Shown: piece by piece, positions 7,806-17,309 of the stretch
How the letters are laid out: each line of letters starts with the position of its first letter
Numbering within the stretch: position 1 is the first letter of the stretch
Assembly: GCA_947482115.1 (NCBI GenBank)
Contig: CANKII010000009.1
Coordinates: forward strand, 31,648 to 95,647
Direction: 5' to 3'
Source: Fibrobacterota bacterium
GTDB lineage: Bacteria > Fibrobacterota > Fibrobacteria > UBA11236
DNA: 64,000 bases
Translations under genes and position numbers: made by a program
The notes under the pieces: generated by a model
Database searches by the model: none
Told to the model about the DNA's origin: nothing
The model's input: the letters and a program-made list of their open reading frames with translations, nothing else

Positions 7806-8523
7806 TCGGAAAATTTTTAAGGATCGAACTTCTGCCCAGAAGATTTAGATCAGTTCCCAATATTGTTTCGATATTGCCCGACATGTGAGAGAACATTGTA
7901 TGTCCCGGCTTGGACTTGGGTAAAATTCCAACGACCGTATAATTCCCTAGCACTGTTCCGTTGAATGAAATCAGGTGGTAGCTTTCCTGAGGAAGAAGAT
8001 TCCAATCGATCATTCCAAAATTTTGAGCGTACGTCGCAGCTCCCGAGTTGTAAACCCAGTAAAACTGGCTTGACACCGAAATTTTACCGGCAATGTTTGT
8101 GTCAGGAACCGTATGTTGCCGGAAAAAGGTTTGCAGGATCAACGTGGATGAAGACAGTACTCCGCTTAAGGTCTCAGATACTGTGCCGCTATCCGTGAGA
8201 ATTTGACTCGCGGGATGGGTAGTATCAAAGGTGGAGCCCGATTTCTGGATGAGCGTGCGGGAAAACAGGGAGTCGCGAATGGTAAGAAGGTAAGAGGAGG
8301 GATTTGTCGACACACTTTTGGTTTTCACCACAATCGTTCGCAAAACGCTATCCTTGGAGGATGCTCCGGATCCATAATCGTTGAACTGGTAGCCCTTGTA
8401 TTTCCACGTGTTGTTCACCTGCAACGGCGCAAAATCACCGATAGGGGTTACAGCCAAGGCTCCGCTTGTCATTACGAAAAGGGCGGCAAGCATCCTTATG
8501 ACCATGAATTTGCTGTTGAACAT
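7795..8523 (-). CDS. Exported hypothetical protein, 242 aa
   Basis: I do not recognise a family. The ATG at 8523 gives a short basic start followed by a hydrophobic signal segment (MVIRMLAALFVMTSGALA), so export is likely. The mature part is serine/threonine-rich with alternating polar and hydrophobic residues, suggesting beta structure; FAPLQVNNTWKYKGYQF resembles the opening of secreted proteins with a beta-rich fold. A longer frame starting at 8667 would place 48 unlikely residues before the signal. It overlaps the convergent epimerase gene by 11 bases. Confidence 0.6.
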   Translation of the reverse strand: MFNSKFMVIRMLAALFVMTSGALAVTPIGDFAPLQVNNTWKYKGYQFNDYGSGASSKDSVLRTIVVKTKSVSTNPSSYLLTIRDSLFSRTLIQKSGSTFDTTHPASQILTDSGTVSETLSGVLSSSTLILQTFFRQHTVPDTNIAGKISVSSQFYWVYNSGAATYAQNFGMIDWNLLPQESYHLISFNGTVLGNYTVVGILPKSKPGHTMFSHMSGNIETILGTDLNLLGRSSILKNFPIKK

Positions 8524-8575
8524 ACGGAAACAAGCTAATTCATTCCCGGGATTTGAAATCCGGTAAAAAATGAAA

Positions 8576-8598
8576 AGTGTTCGTAGAATTCGAACACT
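8576..8598. promoter_or_regulatory. Perfect dyad between divergent genes, candidate operator
   Basis: AGTGTTCG and CGAACACT flank a seven-base loop (TAGAATT). The dyad lies between the exported hypothetical gene (leftward) and aguB (rightward). It has no T-run on either side, so an operator is more likely than a terminator. Its arms do not match a regulator site I know. Confidence 0.35.
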
Positions 8599-8620
8599 CT
8601 CTAATTTTATCTTTGCCCCC

Positions 8621-9508
8621 GTGCCAAACAAGCCTTTTAAACTCGCCGTCGTGCAATGCAAGGGCAACGCGTTATTGCCCGAGCGTTTTGCCCGTCTTCA
8701 GGATTTGATCCGTGAAGCCGCGCGCGGTGGTGGTCAGACCGTACTGTTACCCGAACTCATCTTCCACGATTATTTCTGCATTGAGGAAAACATCCGCAAC
8801 TTTGACCTCGCGCATGGACTCGACACCGAGCCTGTGAAGAAGTTGCAGGGCTTGGCCAGGGAATTGGGAATAGCTTTAGTGCTGCCGTTTTTCGAAAAAC
8901 GCGCAGCAGGGGTGAACTACAATTCCGCCGCGGTGTTCGATGCGGACGGATCGCTGGCGGGACTTTACCGCAAAATGCACATCCCGCATGATCCCGGTTT
9001 CAACGAGAAGTATTACTTCGCCCCCGGCGATCTCGGATTCAAATCCATTCCTACCCAGCATGGAAAATTGGGCGTGCTGATTTGCTGGGATCAATGGTTT
9101 CCCGAAGGTGCGCGGCTCACGGCTTTGCAAGGCAGTGATGTATTGCTGTATCCCACGGCCATTGGTTGGGATGATGCGGAGTCGGGACAGGTTTCTTCCG
9201 ATGAAGCCAAAGCTTTGGAAGCACGGCATCTGGATGCATGGATCACCATTCAGCGCAGTCATGCCATTGCGAATGGAGTGTATGTGGCCGCAGCGAATCG
9301 TGTCGGTCGCGAAGGCCATCTCCGTTTTTGGGGCAACTCCTTCATCGCCGGACCGGGCGGAGAAATCCTCGCGCAAATGGATTCGGAAAAAGAAGGCGTG
9401 ATTTACGCCGACATCGATCCCGGTCGTGTGGAAATGGAACGCCGTGTATGGCCCTTCTTCCGAGATCGCCGCATCGATGCCTATAAAGGAATGATGGAAC
9501 GGGGATGA
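8621..9508 (+). CDS. aguB: N-carbamoylputrescine amidase
   Basis: This nitrilase-superfamily enzyme (295 residues from GTG 8621) hydrolyses N-carbamoylputrescine to putrescine, CO2 and ammonia. The Glu-Lys-Cys triad is visible: E45 in VLLPELIF, K118 in LYRKMHIPHDPG and C155 in LICWDQWFPE. The specific tract MHIPHDPGFNEKYYFAPGD is typical of AguB. The start is uncertain: an ATG at 8570 adds 17 residues but would place a perfect dyad inside the gene, so GTG 8621 is chosen. Its stop overlaps the aguA start (ATGA), which confirms the pathway assignment. Confidence 0.9.
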   Translation: MPNKPFKLAVVQCKGNALLPERFARLQDLIREAARGGGQTVLLPELIFHDYFCIEENIRNFDLAHGLDTEPVKKLQGLARELGIALVLPFFEKRAAGVNYNSAAVFDADGSLAGLYRKMHIPHDPGFNEKYYFAPGDLGFKSIPTQHGKLGVLICWDQWFPEGARLTALQGSDVLLYPTAIGWDDAESGQVSSDEAKALEARHLDAWITIQRSHAIANGVYVAAANRVGREGHLRFWGNSFIAGPGGEILAQMDSEKEGVIYADIDPGRVEMERRVWPFFRDRRIDAYKGMMERG

Positions 9509-10545
9509 ATTACATCCTTCCCGCCGAATGGGAAAAGCAACGTGCGGTGTGGTTTACGTGGCCACAGAATGCGGATACGTGGACTCCTGTCTGGTCTGAT
9601 GCCGAAGCGACGTATGAAAAGGTGATTCGCGAAGCTCTCCGTTTTCAAGATGTTTGCTTGTTGGTTTCCACTTCCGGATTGCGGGAAAAATTGCTGACGC
9701 GTTTTGCGCCCGCGCTTGCGCAGGCAAAGCATCGACTCGAAATTTTAATCTGCCCGACCAACGACAGTTGGATTCGCGATTATGGCGGATTAACGGTTCG
9801 CGCGACGGATGATGCGAGCAACATCAAATCGCAATTGCTGAGTTTCCAATTCAACTCCTGGGGTGGAAAATATCCGCCGTGGGACGCGGATAATGCCGTA
9901 CCGTATTTTATGGCGAAGCATCGAGTTTGTGAAGTTATCGAAATCCCGTTTGTGCTCGAAGGTGGCTCCATCGATGTGAATGGCGAAGGACTGTTGCTGA
10001 CGACACGATCCTGTTTGCTGAATCCGAATCGCAATCCGGAAAAATCGCAGGCGCAAATCGAAGAAGTTCTCTCGCGGTATTTGGGATTGAAGGAAATCCT
10101 TTGGCTGGACTCCGGTATTGATGGGGATGACACAGACGGACACGTCGATGATCTCGCACGCTTCACCGATGCTCGCACCGTATTCTGCGCAGTCGAAACG
10201 GATGTGGCCGATGAGAACTATATTGCTCTTCGCCGCAACGCCGCCGATCTGGAACGCTATGCTGCGCGTCTAAATCTCAATGTGGTGGAAGTTCCCATGC
10301 CGGGTCGGCAAATTCGGGCCGGGTTGCGCACCCCTGCGACCTATATGAATTTTCTCATCCTCAACGGCGCGGTACTGGTCCCGGTATTCCAAGATCCGCG
10401 TGATGAATCTACACTCGCGTTGTTTGCGAAACATTTTCCGGATCGGGAAATCATTCCCATCGATTGCCGGTCTTTGGTGTACGGACAGGGCGCGATTCAT
10501 TGCAGTTCGATGCAAGAGGCGGCCATTGCCCTCACTTCCCGATAA
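9505..10545 (+). CDS. aguA: Agmatine deiminase
   Basis: The 346-residue protein converts agmatine to N-carbamoylputrescine, the step before AguB. Recognisable family segments are WFTWPQNADTW, SWIRDYGGLTV, EGGSIDVNGEG, DGDDTDGHVDDLARF (histidine of the catalytic site) and the terminal IHCSSMQEA with the nucleophilic cysteine at residue 333. The usual GGGNIHC motif is GQGAIHC here. The gene is coupled to aguB by ATGA. Together they form an arginine-decarboxylase-dependent putrescine route; the decarboxylase is not in the window. Confidence 0.93.
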   Translation: MNYILPAEWEKQRAVWFTWPQNADTWTPVWSDAEATYEKVIREALRFQDVCLLVSTSGLREKLLTRFAPALAQAKHRLEILICPTNDSWIRDYGGLTVRATDDASNIKSQLLSFQFNSWGGKYPPWDADNAVPYFMAKHRVCEVIEIPFVLEGGSIDVNGEGLLLTTRSCLLNPNRNPEKSQAQIEEVLSRYLGLKEILWLDSGIDGDDTDGHVDDLARFTDARTVFCAVETDVADENYIALRRNAADLERYAARLNLNVVEVPMPGRQIRAGLRTPATYMNFLILNGAVLVPVFQDPRDESTLALFAKHFPDREIIPIDCRSLVYGQGAIHCSSMQEAAIALTSR

Positions 10546-11917
10546 TCCCGGAGTTGCCGCACGCCAGACTGCGTGGCGCATTTTGATGGAACAGGAATCC
10601 CACGGGGTTTTTCTTAAAGATCTGTTCGCCTCGCGTCTCCGTGAATTTTCCCATGAAGACGAGGATCTGATCCGCAACATCTGTCTCGGCGTCATCCGCT
10701 GGAAACGATTGCTGGATTACAACCTTGGGTTGCAAGCCGTGCGCGGGATCAAGGATGCGCGGCTGCGCATGCTCATGCGCATGGGAGCCTATCAACTCTT
10801 TTTCCTTAACGGCATCCCGGCCTTTGCTGCCGTAGACACGGCGGTGCAACTCGCCAAGCGTGAGTTTGGAAAATCCGAGGCGGGCTTCACCAATGCCGTA
10901 CTCAAGGCTTTGTCGCGAAACGGGCTACGGCATCAAACGGTGAAGAACAAAAAAGATCTCAAGGCGCTAGCGGTGAACACGTCGCATCCGGACTGGCTGG
11001 TGGAACGTTGGAGCAAAGCACTTGCGCCGGAAGCGTTGACCTCCGCGCTGCAACGCAATAACGAAGAAGCGCCGTTGTGGATTCGTATCAATTCACGTAA
11101 GACGAGTGTTGAGGCGGCGACGGAGATTTTGCGTGTGGATGGTGTGGATTTGGAGCCGGTTGTTGGGGCGAATAATGATTCGCCCTTACAGAACCCGGTA
11201 TTTTTTATGCGGTTGATCCACGGTGCGGACAAGGCTTTGCGCAGCGAGTTATTTGCACAGGGTGGGTTTTCTTTTCAGGATCCCGTGGCCTATTGGGTTG
11301 CAACCTTGCTGGATTGGCATCCAGGTCAAACCGTTTTGGATGCCTGTTCTGCGCCAGGCGGAAAATCGGCATTGCTGCTGGAGATGGCTGCAGCGCGTGG
11401 TGAGGATATTGAACAAGCACGCATCATTTCTGGCGATTCGAGTTTCTCGCGATTGCGAAAAATCCGTGATGCTCGTGTACGATTGGGTCATCGTGAATTG
11501 CTCCCCGTTTGTGCCGACCTAATGTATTCTCCGTTCCGTGGGGCAGGGGAAGGATTTGATCGTATTCTGATCGATGCACCCTGCAGCAACCTCGGTGTGT
11601 TGCGTCGCCGACCTGAAGCCAGATGGAATCTCACACCGGAAAAAGCTGCGGCACAGGCCGTGCATCAACGTGAGTTGTTGGAAAAAGCGGCCGAGTTACT
11701 CGCACCTAACGGGCGACTTGTTTATGCCACTTGCAGCGCGGAGCCGGAAGAAACGGTCAATGTGGTGGATGATTTCATTTCACGTCATCCCGAATTCAAA
11801 CTGATTGATGTTGGAGAAAACATTCCCACAGTCTTGCGCAAACGCGGATGCTTGTGGGTGTATCCCGGTGAAACCGAGTACGACGGATTTTTTGCAGCCG
11901 CATTGATTCGGTCTTGA
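10526..11917 (+). CDS. rsmB: 16S rRNA (cytosine-967-C5)-methyltransferase
   Basis: The 463-residue protein has an N-terminal NusB-like RNA-binding domain (about residues 10-140) and a C-terminal SAM methyltransferase with VLDACSAPGGKS, the motif IV cysteine in DAPCSNLGVLRRRPEARW and the catalytic cysteine in YATCSAEPEET. It methylates C967 of 16S rRNA in E. coli. The best start is TTG 10526, which has AGAGG six bases upstream and lies inside the end of aguA (20-base overlap). The first downstream ATG (10585) would cut into the first helix of the NusB-like domain. The open frame reaches back to 10400 but that part only shadows aguA. Confidence 0.92.
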   Translation: MPSLPDNPGVAARQTAWRILMEQESHGVFLKDLFASRLREFSHEDEDLIRNICLGVIRWKRLLDYNLGLQAVRGIKDARLRMLMRMGAYQLFFLNGIPAFAAVDTAVQLAKREFGKSEAGFTNAVLKALSRNGLRHQTVKNKKDLKALAVNTSHPDWLVERWSKALAPEALTSALQRNNEEAPLWIRINSRKTSVEAATEILRVDGVDLEPVVGANNDSPLQNPVFFMRLIHGADKALRSELFAQGGFSFQDPVAYWVATLLDWHPGQTVLDACSAPGGKSALLLEMAAARGEDIEQARIISGDSSFSRLRKIRDARVRLGHRELLPVCADLMYSPFRGAGEGFDRILIDAPCSNLGVLRRRPEARWNLTPEKAAAQAVHQRELLEKAAELLAPNGRLVYATCSAEPEETVNVVDDFISRHPEFKLIDVGENIPTVLRKRGCLWVYPGETEYDGFFAAALIRS

Positions 11918-11929
11918 GGCTTAACAACG

Positions 11930-11959
11930 CCCGGACCCTGAGCTTGTCGAAGGGCCCGG
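11930..11959. repeat. REP-like imperfect hairpin between convergent genes
   Basis: CCGG-A-CCCT and AGGG-C-CCGG arms flank GAGCTTGTCGA. The core, CTTCGACAAGCTCAGG on the opposite strand, recurs in similar form at 13082-13099 and 28686-28701. It sits between the rsmB stop and the stop of the convergent gene and may end both transcripts. Confidence 0.5.
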
Positions 11960-11961
11960 TG

Positions 11962-13431
11962 TCATTTCACATACCTTAACGTTGCCCTCCATCGCATTTG
12001 ACTTAAACTGAAGTCGGAACCGCAAGGGACGGAGCCATCCGTTTCAATTCGCCAGCTTTTGGTGATGCGCCAATGCATCCACAGTGAAGCCGTACTCGAA
12101 AGATTTTGATCCTTGTCAGATTCTAGCAGCACGCCCGGTCGAATTCGCAAGTCACTCCATTTCGCATCAGCGGCCAGTGACAGCCCGTTCCGCGTCGAGT
12201 TCTTTTCCCAAATGCGATAAACCCCCGCCCGCCATTCCGGGTAACGCCCCAATCTCGTGTCCATCGCCAGAAAATTATGGAAACCGGATGTTCCCGATGC
12301 GTAAGTCCATTCGCGATGCAGCGCACGCATTTCAAAAAACAGGTCGCGCCGATGCCATTCTACCGTGCCACGTGTTCCCAATTTATGCGCCGAGGTTTGG
12401 GGATTCCAAGATGCCCATGCTTCGCTGGTAGCCAAACCTTTTCCATCATTCATACGGAAGGGAAGATGCAGGTTTGCGATCCCTTCACCGGCTCCAGCCA
12501 ATGCGGTTGAATCATGATCGGCAGTGGGGGAATAGGTCGGATCCCAAACCGAAATCCAATCATTGCTGCGTTGTCGCAGGGTGATTTGTAATTGCCCCGA
12601 ATTGACGAAAGGTTGGGTCCATTTTGCGCCGAGTGCGTATCCGCCGTCCTGATTTTGTCGCGACGAAGACCATGCTCCGTTCAAAGCCAGTCTTTGTTGC
12701 GGCGAAGTCAAACCTGCTGCGACCAGTTGATCGGCCACGGAGTCTTGACCATTGCGAGTGATGCGGGTTTCTGAAAGCTGCAGCGAAGCGAACCAGGGGA
12801 GGACTGTCATAACACCAGCCGTGAATTGATGCAGCTCCCACGGCTTTTCCCAAGGTGGTACGCCGCTGCCCTGCACCGGATCCCACGCGCTCACGGCATA
12901 AGCTTTCCAGTTGTCCGTAGAAACACCGGCACCCAATCCCTGCGGAATGGAAGTGGTGGAAATCAACTCATCGGATTCCGGTGTTGCACTCCATCCTATG
13001 GGAAGTGCACGGCGCGGCAACCATCGCGGCCATATCGGCATGGCGGGATCATTCATGTCACCTGCGAGCACTCGCCAGGTCCCGGAGCTTGTCGAAGGAC
13101 TGGTCCAGCTCAATTGTTTTCGCGCCAGACTGTCGTTGCGGAATTCGACACGACTGTTCCAGCCATTGCCTTGAGCCTGATGCCGCGCGATGGATTGAAT
13201 GGCCGAACCCGGTTTTTGCGCCACAGAGAATGAGGCCCTCGCTGATGCGTTCTCCGCCACATTCTCTTCGTCGGCATTTTGCGCCATGGGAGCTTCCCAG
13301 TTGCAGGAATCCTCTGCGGCCTCATCCGGCGTGACCGCAAGGAGTTCCTGATCCGGAGCTGCATAGGTCGAATCGCCGCAGGCCGAAGGCATGCTGGATG
13401 CGAGGAAGAGGGATAAAAGTGCGGTTGTCAT
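11962..13431 (-). CDS. Exported hypothetical protein, possible outer-membrane barrel, 489 aa
   Basis: No family is recognised. The start (MTTALLSLFLASSMPSACG) looks like an export signal, with a possible lipobox-like SAC at residues 16-18. Residues about 35-80 are acidic and low in complexity. From about 190 to the end, alternating aromatic and polar residues (LQITLRQRSNDWISVWDP, WRAGVYRIWE, LWMHWRITKSWRIETDG) and a final MRWRATLRYVK suggest an outer-membrane beta-barrel. A short dispersed repeat inside the gene encodes SPSTSSGT at 13082-13099. It stands alone, convergent with rsmB and divergent from proB. Confidence 0.6.
   Translation of the reverse strand: MTTALLSLFLASSMPSACGDSTYAAPDQELLAVTPDEAAEDSCNWEAPMAQNADEENVAENASARASFSVAQKPGSAIQSIARHQAQGNGWNSRVEFRNDSLARKQLSWTSPSTSSGTWRVLAGDMNDPAMPIWPRWLPRRALPIGWSATPESDELISTTSIPQGLGAGVSTDNWKAYAVSAWDPVQGSGVPPWEKPWELHQFTAGVMTVLPWFASLQLSETRITRNGQDSVADQLVAAGLTSPQQRLALNGAWSSSRQNQDGGYALGAKWTQPFVNSGQLQITLRQRSNDWISVWDPTYSPTADHDSTALAGAGEGIANLHLPFRMNDGKGLATSEAWASWNPQTSAHKLGTRGTVEWHRRDLFFEMRALHREWTYASGTSGFHNFLAMDTRLGRYPEWRAGVYRIWEKNSTRNGLSLAADAKWSDLRIRPGVLLESDKDQNLSSTASLWMHWRITKSWRIETDGSVPCGSDFSLSQMRWRATLRYVK
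13082..13099 (-). repeat. Dispersed CTTCGACAAGCTC element inside a gene
   Basis: The opposite strand reads TCCTTCGACAAGCTCCGG, matching the element at 11936-11954. Here it lies in frame within the barrel-like gene and encodes the serine-rich patch PSTSSG. Confidence 0.5.
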
Positions 13432-13518
13432 AAGCTGTGAGAGAAATTAACGGCCCGCCGGGCCGGAAGAGTTGATCCCGGTCACATCGAAGCCAACCTA
13501 TTTTGCATTTTTGGAGGG

Positions 13519-14646
13519 ATGAAATCCCAGGAAGCTTTGTTTCAAGATTTGCGCACCTTGGTGGTCAAGGTGGGCACGCGCGTTTTATGCGATGAGGACA
13601 ACACGCTCAGCCAAACGCGGCTGGCCAATCTCGCATCCGGCATCAGCGGCTTGCATGACCGCGGCTATTCGGTGGTGCTCGTCACTTCCGGTGCTGTCGG
13701 AGTGGGCATGGGTGTGCTCGGTTATTCACAGCGGCCCACGGTTCCCGCCGAGAAACAGGCCTGCGCGGCCATCGGTCAAATCCGTTTGATGCAGGCGTAT
13801 GCCGATTTGTTTCAGTCGCATGGAAAAACCGTGGCGCAAATTCTTTTGACCGGAGACGACTTCCGCGATCAAAAGCGTTTCAACAGCGTGCGTCAAACCG
13901 TTCGCACCTTGCTGGCCAAAGGCGTGGTTCCCATCGTGAATGAGAATGACACGGTGACCATGGAAGAGATCAAGGTCGGAGACAACGACAAACTCTCCGC
14001 CGACGTGGCGCAATTTCTCGAAGCGGATTTACTTGTCATCCTGTCGGACGAGGAAGGGCTTTACGACAAGAATCCCAAGGCGCATAAGGATGCGCGTCGC
14101 ATTGAAGTGGTGGAGCGCATCACTTCGGAAATTTTAAAACTCGCGGAAGAAAAACCTGGCTCCGCCGTGAGTGTGGGCGGCATGCGCGCAAAGTTGAATG
14201 CGATTCGTCAGGTCACCGAAGCGGGAACACCCGCAGTGCTGGCGCGCGGGCATCGCGTCAATCTCGTCGAACTCGTCCAAGGTCGTGGTCAGGGAACTTT
14301 GTTCTTGCCGCGTTCCACACGCATCGGTCGCAAACAGCGCTGGTTGGCATTTGTGTCGAAGGCCAAGGGACAATTGTTACTGGATGCCGGAGCGGTGAAG
14401 GCTTTGCAAGGGAGGCATAGCAGTGTATTGCCCGCAGGCATCAAAAAAGTTCGCGGAACCTTCGAGCCCGGAGATTTTGTCGAAGTCTGCGGTTTGGATG
14501 GCGAAGCCATCGGCCGCGGCCGCGCTGCCTATTCCTCTGCGGATGTGGAGAAGATTAAAGGGCAGAAAAGCGCACGAATCGCGGAAATTCTGGAACGCAA
14601 AGGCCCCGGTGAAGTCATCCACCGCGACCGCCTTGTAGTGTATTGA
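13519..14646 (+). CDS. proB: Glutamate 5-kinase
   Basis: The 375-residue protein has an amino-acid-kinase domain (KVGTRVLCDEDN, VTSGAVGVGMGVLGY, NENDTVTMEEIKVGDNDKLSADVA, SVGGMRAKLNA) and a C-terminal PUA domain (about residues 280-370). It phosphorylates glutamate in the first step of proline synthesis. Full length is normal for ProB with PUA. Its expected partner proA lies 1.4 kb downstream, separated by a reverse-strand Shedu gene. Confidence 0.95.
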   Translation: MKSQEALFQDLRTLVVKVGTRVLCDEDNTLSQTRLANLASGISGLHDRGYSVVLVTSGAVGVGMGVLGYSQRPTVPAEKQACAAIGQIRLMQAYADLFQSHGKTVAQILLTGDDFRDQKRFNSVRQTVRTLLAKGVVPIVNENDTVTMEEIKVGDNDKLSADVAQFLEADLLVILSDEEGLYDKNPKAHKDARRIEVVERITSEILKLAEEKPGSAVSVGGMRAKLNAIRQVTEAGTPAVLARGHRVNLVELVQGRGQGTLFLPRSTRIGRKQRWLAFVSKAKGQLLLDAGAVKALQGRHSSVLPAGIKKVRGTFEPGDFVEVCGLDGEAIGRGRAAYSSADVEKIKGQKSARIAEILERKGPGEVIHRDRLVVY

Positions 14647-14698
14647 ATTGAAATTTCAGATAAATTCGAAACGCGCGACTATCTAGATCATCGTCGCA

Positions 14699-15862
14699 TC
14701 ATTTTTGATTGTGTTGAACAATATATTTGGCGCGCTCATAGAGTTCGTCAAATGTGATGATTTCCGGGTTCAGAGTATTCTTGCGATATAATTCGAATGA
14801 TCGATATTTTTCTTCGTTTACCCCATTCGGGCCAATAAATTCGCTCAGGTTGCCAATGACTAGGTAGGATTTGGCTTGATAATTAAAAGCTTCTTCACCT
14901 GTAGGAAAACCGTCATTATTTGTAAGACGAATTTTTGAAGACAGACTGTTGAGAGCAGACGCAACAGTGCCTTGTACTTGAGCTACGGCTCCGACTAATT
15001 CTTCAGAAGGAGCCCAGCATCCGGAACGATATGGTTGCTTTTCTAACAAAGACGTTTTATGGGTTTTTATTTCAATAAAACAGAGACTAGAAATGAGTCC
15101 CCGTGTTTTCATCATTGCGTCAGTGATTTTTCCATGAGTAGAAACATTATGACCTTGGACAATCTGTTCAAGCTTCTTGTCATCAAGGTTGGACAGATAT
15201 ACGTATCCTAGTCCATAACCAAAGATCCACGAATTTTTTTCAAAGTATCTCTGCCAAAGTTTTTCGTTGCCGGAATTAGTTTTCACCTTTAGCGATTCAA
15301 AATAGGCATCATCTTCAATTAGAGATTTGTAGACATCCAATTGCTTCTTTCTGTATCCAACGGCAACTACATCCTCTTTGGTGATCTCGGATCTTAAAAC
15401 CTCTGTAAATAAATCTTGGTTTTCATTTAGAAGACTTCTGACTTGCTTATCAGATAAAATAAGCCTCTTTAAGTCTTCATCCGAAATATTCAATGCCCGA
15501 TCATTCTCAAACCGTACCGATTGAATATTGTGAATGAACTCTAGTAGATTGTGAATCTCATCGCCAATGAAAGCGAAGCTTGCATTATGAGGCTTATCTG
15601 TGGCAACAGTATAGCCTTGTATGCTGAGTACAAAAATGCCGCGATTGTCTTCGAAAAATTTCGCCACGATTGACTTTTTGGCGCCTTCATGATGTCTAAG
15701 TACAATCTCATCTTTTATTGTGGCAAAGGCATAGTCATCCTCAGATTTGAGCACCTTGGAGGCGATGCGAACCTTGCGGCTACTATCACTAAAAGAAGGA
15801 AGGCTCTTACTGACATAAGTTTTTCCTAGCCGCTTGTTTTCAGCATAATTCAAGTCATCCAT
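14699..15862 (-). CDS. sduA: Shedu-type anti-phage nuclease (SduA, DUF4263)
   Basis: The 387-residue protein has an N-terminal variable region (about 1-190) and a C-terminal DUF4263 nuclease domain: KLWQRYFEKNSWIFGYGLGYV (residues 201-221), then D248 in KITDAMM and the PD-(D/E)XK core FIEIK (E264, K266), followed by SEELVGAVAQVQ (about 286-298). Single-gene Shedu systems protect against phage by DNA cleavage. The start is ATG 15862 because GGGGGA stands eight bases upstream; the open frame extends to 16003. The gene is much more AT-rich than proB and proA and points the other way, so it was probably inserted between them. Confidence 0.8.
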   Translation of the reverse strand: MDDLNYAENKRLGKTYVSKSLPSFSDSSRKVRIASKVLKSEDDYAFATIKDEIVLRHHEGAKKSIVAKFFEDNRGIFVLSIQGYTVATDKPHNASFAFIGDEIHNLLEFIHNIQSVRFENDRALNISDEDLKRLILSDKQVRSLLNENQDLFTEVLRSEITKEDVVAVGYRKKQLDVYKSLIEDDAYFESLKVKTNSGNEKLWQRYFEKNSWIFGYGLGYVYLSNLDDKKLEQIVQGHNVSTHGKITDAMMKTRGLISSLCFIEIKTHKTSLLEKQPYRSGCWAPSEELVGAVAQVQGTVASALNSLSSKIRLTNNDGFPTGEEAFNYQAKSYLVIGNLSEFIGPNGVNEEKYRSFELYRKNTLNPEIITFDELYERAKYIVQHNQK

Positions 15863-15870
15863 TTTGGGAT

Positions 15871-15876
15871 TCCCCC
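15871..15876 (-). promoter_or_regulatory. Ribosome-binding site deciding the Shedu start
   Basis: On the reverse strand GGGGGA stands eight bases before ATG 15862. No comparable site precedes the longer frame start at 16003. Confidence 0.5.
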
Positions 15877-16049
15877 TATAGTGCCAGTGAGAATAATGAG
15901 TATTGGCTACGACAAGTATTACATCCCGACCCAACACTGTCAATGGAGCTTTAAAACGCAAAGAATGAGGTTTTTCGGTCTTCAGAAACAGTGAACGCCT
16001 CAATTAAAAAAGAACGAGCAAGTTCTTAACCCTAACTAAATTTTCCTCC

Positions 16050-17309
16050 ATGGACTCTTTATCAACCTACGCCCAGGAATTGGGCAAAAACGCCAGAGCC
16101 GCTTCGCGCGTACTCAGAGCTGCCACTAAAAAACAGCGCAATGATGCGTTGATCGCGTTGGCGAAACAAATCCGGGCGAACGCCAAATCGATTCTCGTGG
16201 CCAACGACAAGGACGTTGCGGAGGGAAAAGCCAACGGCCTTTCTTCCGCCATGATCGATCGACTCTTGCTGAATCCTTCGCGACTCGAAAACATCGCCAA
16301 GAGCGTGGAAGACATTTCCCGTCTGCCCGACCCTCTCGGAAAACTGTTGGGGAAAAATTCCCGCAAGGATGGATTAAATATTTCGCGTATCTCCGTTCCC
16401 ATCGGTGTTGTGCTTTTCATTTTTGAATCGCGCCCCAATGTCACCATCGACGGTGCGGCGCTGTGTGTCAAAAGTGGCAATGCAGTGATTCTTCGCGGCG
16501 GCAAGGAAGCAGCGCGAACCAACGCGGCTTTCGGCGAATGCGTGCGCAAAGCTTTGCGCGCGGTAAAACTTCCCGAAGCTTCGGCGCAGGTGGTGAACAC
16601 CACCGATCGCGCATTACTGGATGTTCTCTTGCGCGATGCGGCGCATATTGATCTCGTCATTCCTCGCGGCGGCGAAAACTTGATTCACGCCGTGGTGGAG
16701 AAGTCGCGCATTCCCGTGGTCAAACATTACAAGGGCGTATGCCACACCTATGTGGACAAAAGCGCCGATCCAAAATCCGCCTTGGCGATTGTATTGAATG
16801 CCAAAACCCAGCGCACGGGTGTTTGCAATGCCATGGAGACGTTGTTGTTGGATGCAGAATTGAAGCCCCAAGTCGGCGCTTCGATTCTCAAAGCGCTGGC
16901 GGATAAAGGCGTGGAGCTTTACGGCGATGCAGCTTCCAAGCGTTTGTTCTCAGGAATGAAACCTGCGACAGAAGAAACCTATGACATCGAATATCTCGAC
17001 ATGAAATGTTCGGTGAAAGTGGTGAAGGGTGTGGATGGCGCCATTGCGCATATTGCGAAACACGGCACGGGTCACACCGATGCGGTGCTGGCGAAATCGC
17101 CTGCGGTACAGAAAGCATTCACCGCCAGCATCGACAGTGCATCGGTGATGGTCAATGCCTCCACGCGTTTTGCGGATGGCGGAGAATACGGACTTGGTGC
17201 CGAAGTGGGTATCAGCACCGACAAGCTGCATGCGCGCGGCCCGATGGGACTGGAAAGTTTGACCACGTATCAATGGATCGTGGAGGGCAAGGGCCATGTC
17301 CGCAAGTAA
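16050..17309 (+). CDS. proA: Gamma-glutamyl phosphate reductase
   Basis: The 419-residue protein is a full-length aldehyde-dehydrogenase-fold enzyme that reduces gamma-glutamyl phosphate to glutamate semialdehyde with NADPH, the second proline step. Typical segments are [43 protein letters not shown] (with the active cysteine) and [17 protein letters not shown]. Its end overlaps hisI by 14 bases. It was presumably once directly behind proB; a Shedu gene now lies between. Confidence 0.96.
   Translation: MDSLSTYAQELGKNARAASRVLRAATKKQRNDALIALAKQIRANAKSILVANDKDVAEGKANGLSSAMIDRLLLNPSRLENIAKSVEDISRLPDPLGKLLGKNSRKDGLNISRISVPIGVVLFIFESRPNVTIDGAALCVKSGNAVILRGGKEAARTNAAFGECVRKALRAVKLPEASAQVVNTTDRALLDVLLRDAAHIDLVIPRGGENLIHAVVEKSRIPVVKHYKGVCHTYVDKSADPKSALAIVLNAKTQRTGVCNAMETLLLDAELKPQVGASILKALADKGVELYGDAASKRLFSGMKPATEETYDIEYLDMKCSVKVVKGVDGAIAHIAKHGTGHTDAVLAKSPAVQKAFTASIDSASVMVNASTRFADGGEYGLGAEVGISTDKLHARGPMGLESLTTYQWIVEGKGHVRK

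Noticed and set aside
8570..8620. Extended aguB start at ATG 8570
   Set aside because: It would encode 17 residues over a perfect dyad and before the first strand of the fold; retained only as an alternative.
10400..10525. Upstream extension of rsmB to an ATG at 10400
   Set aside because: This part overlaps aguA in another frame and gives residues foreign to RsmB; the TTG at 10526 has a ribosome-binding site.
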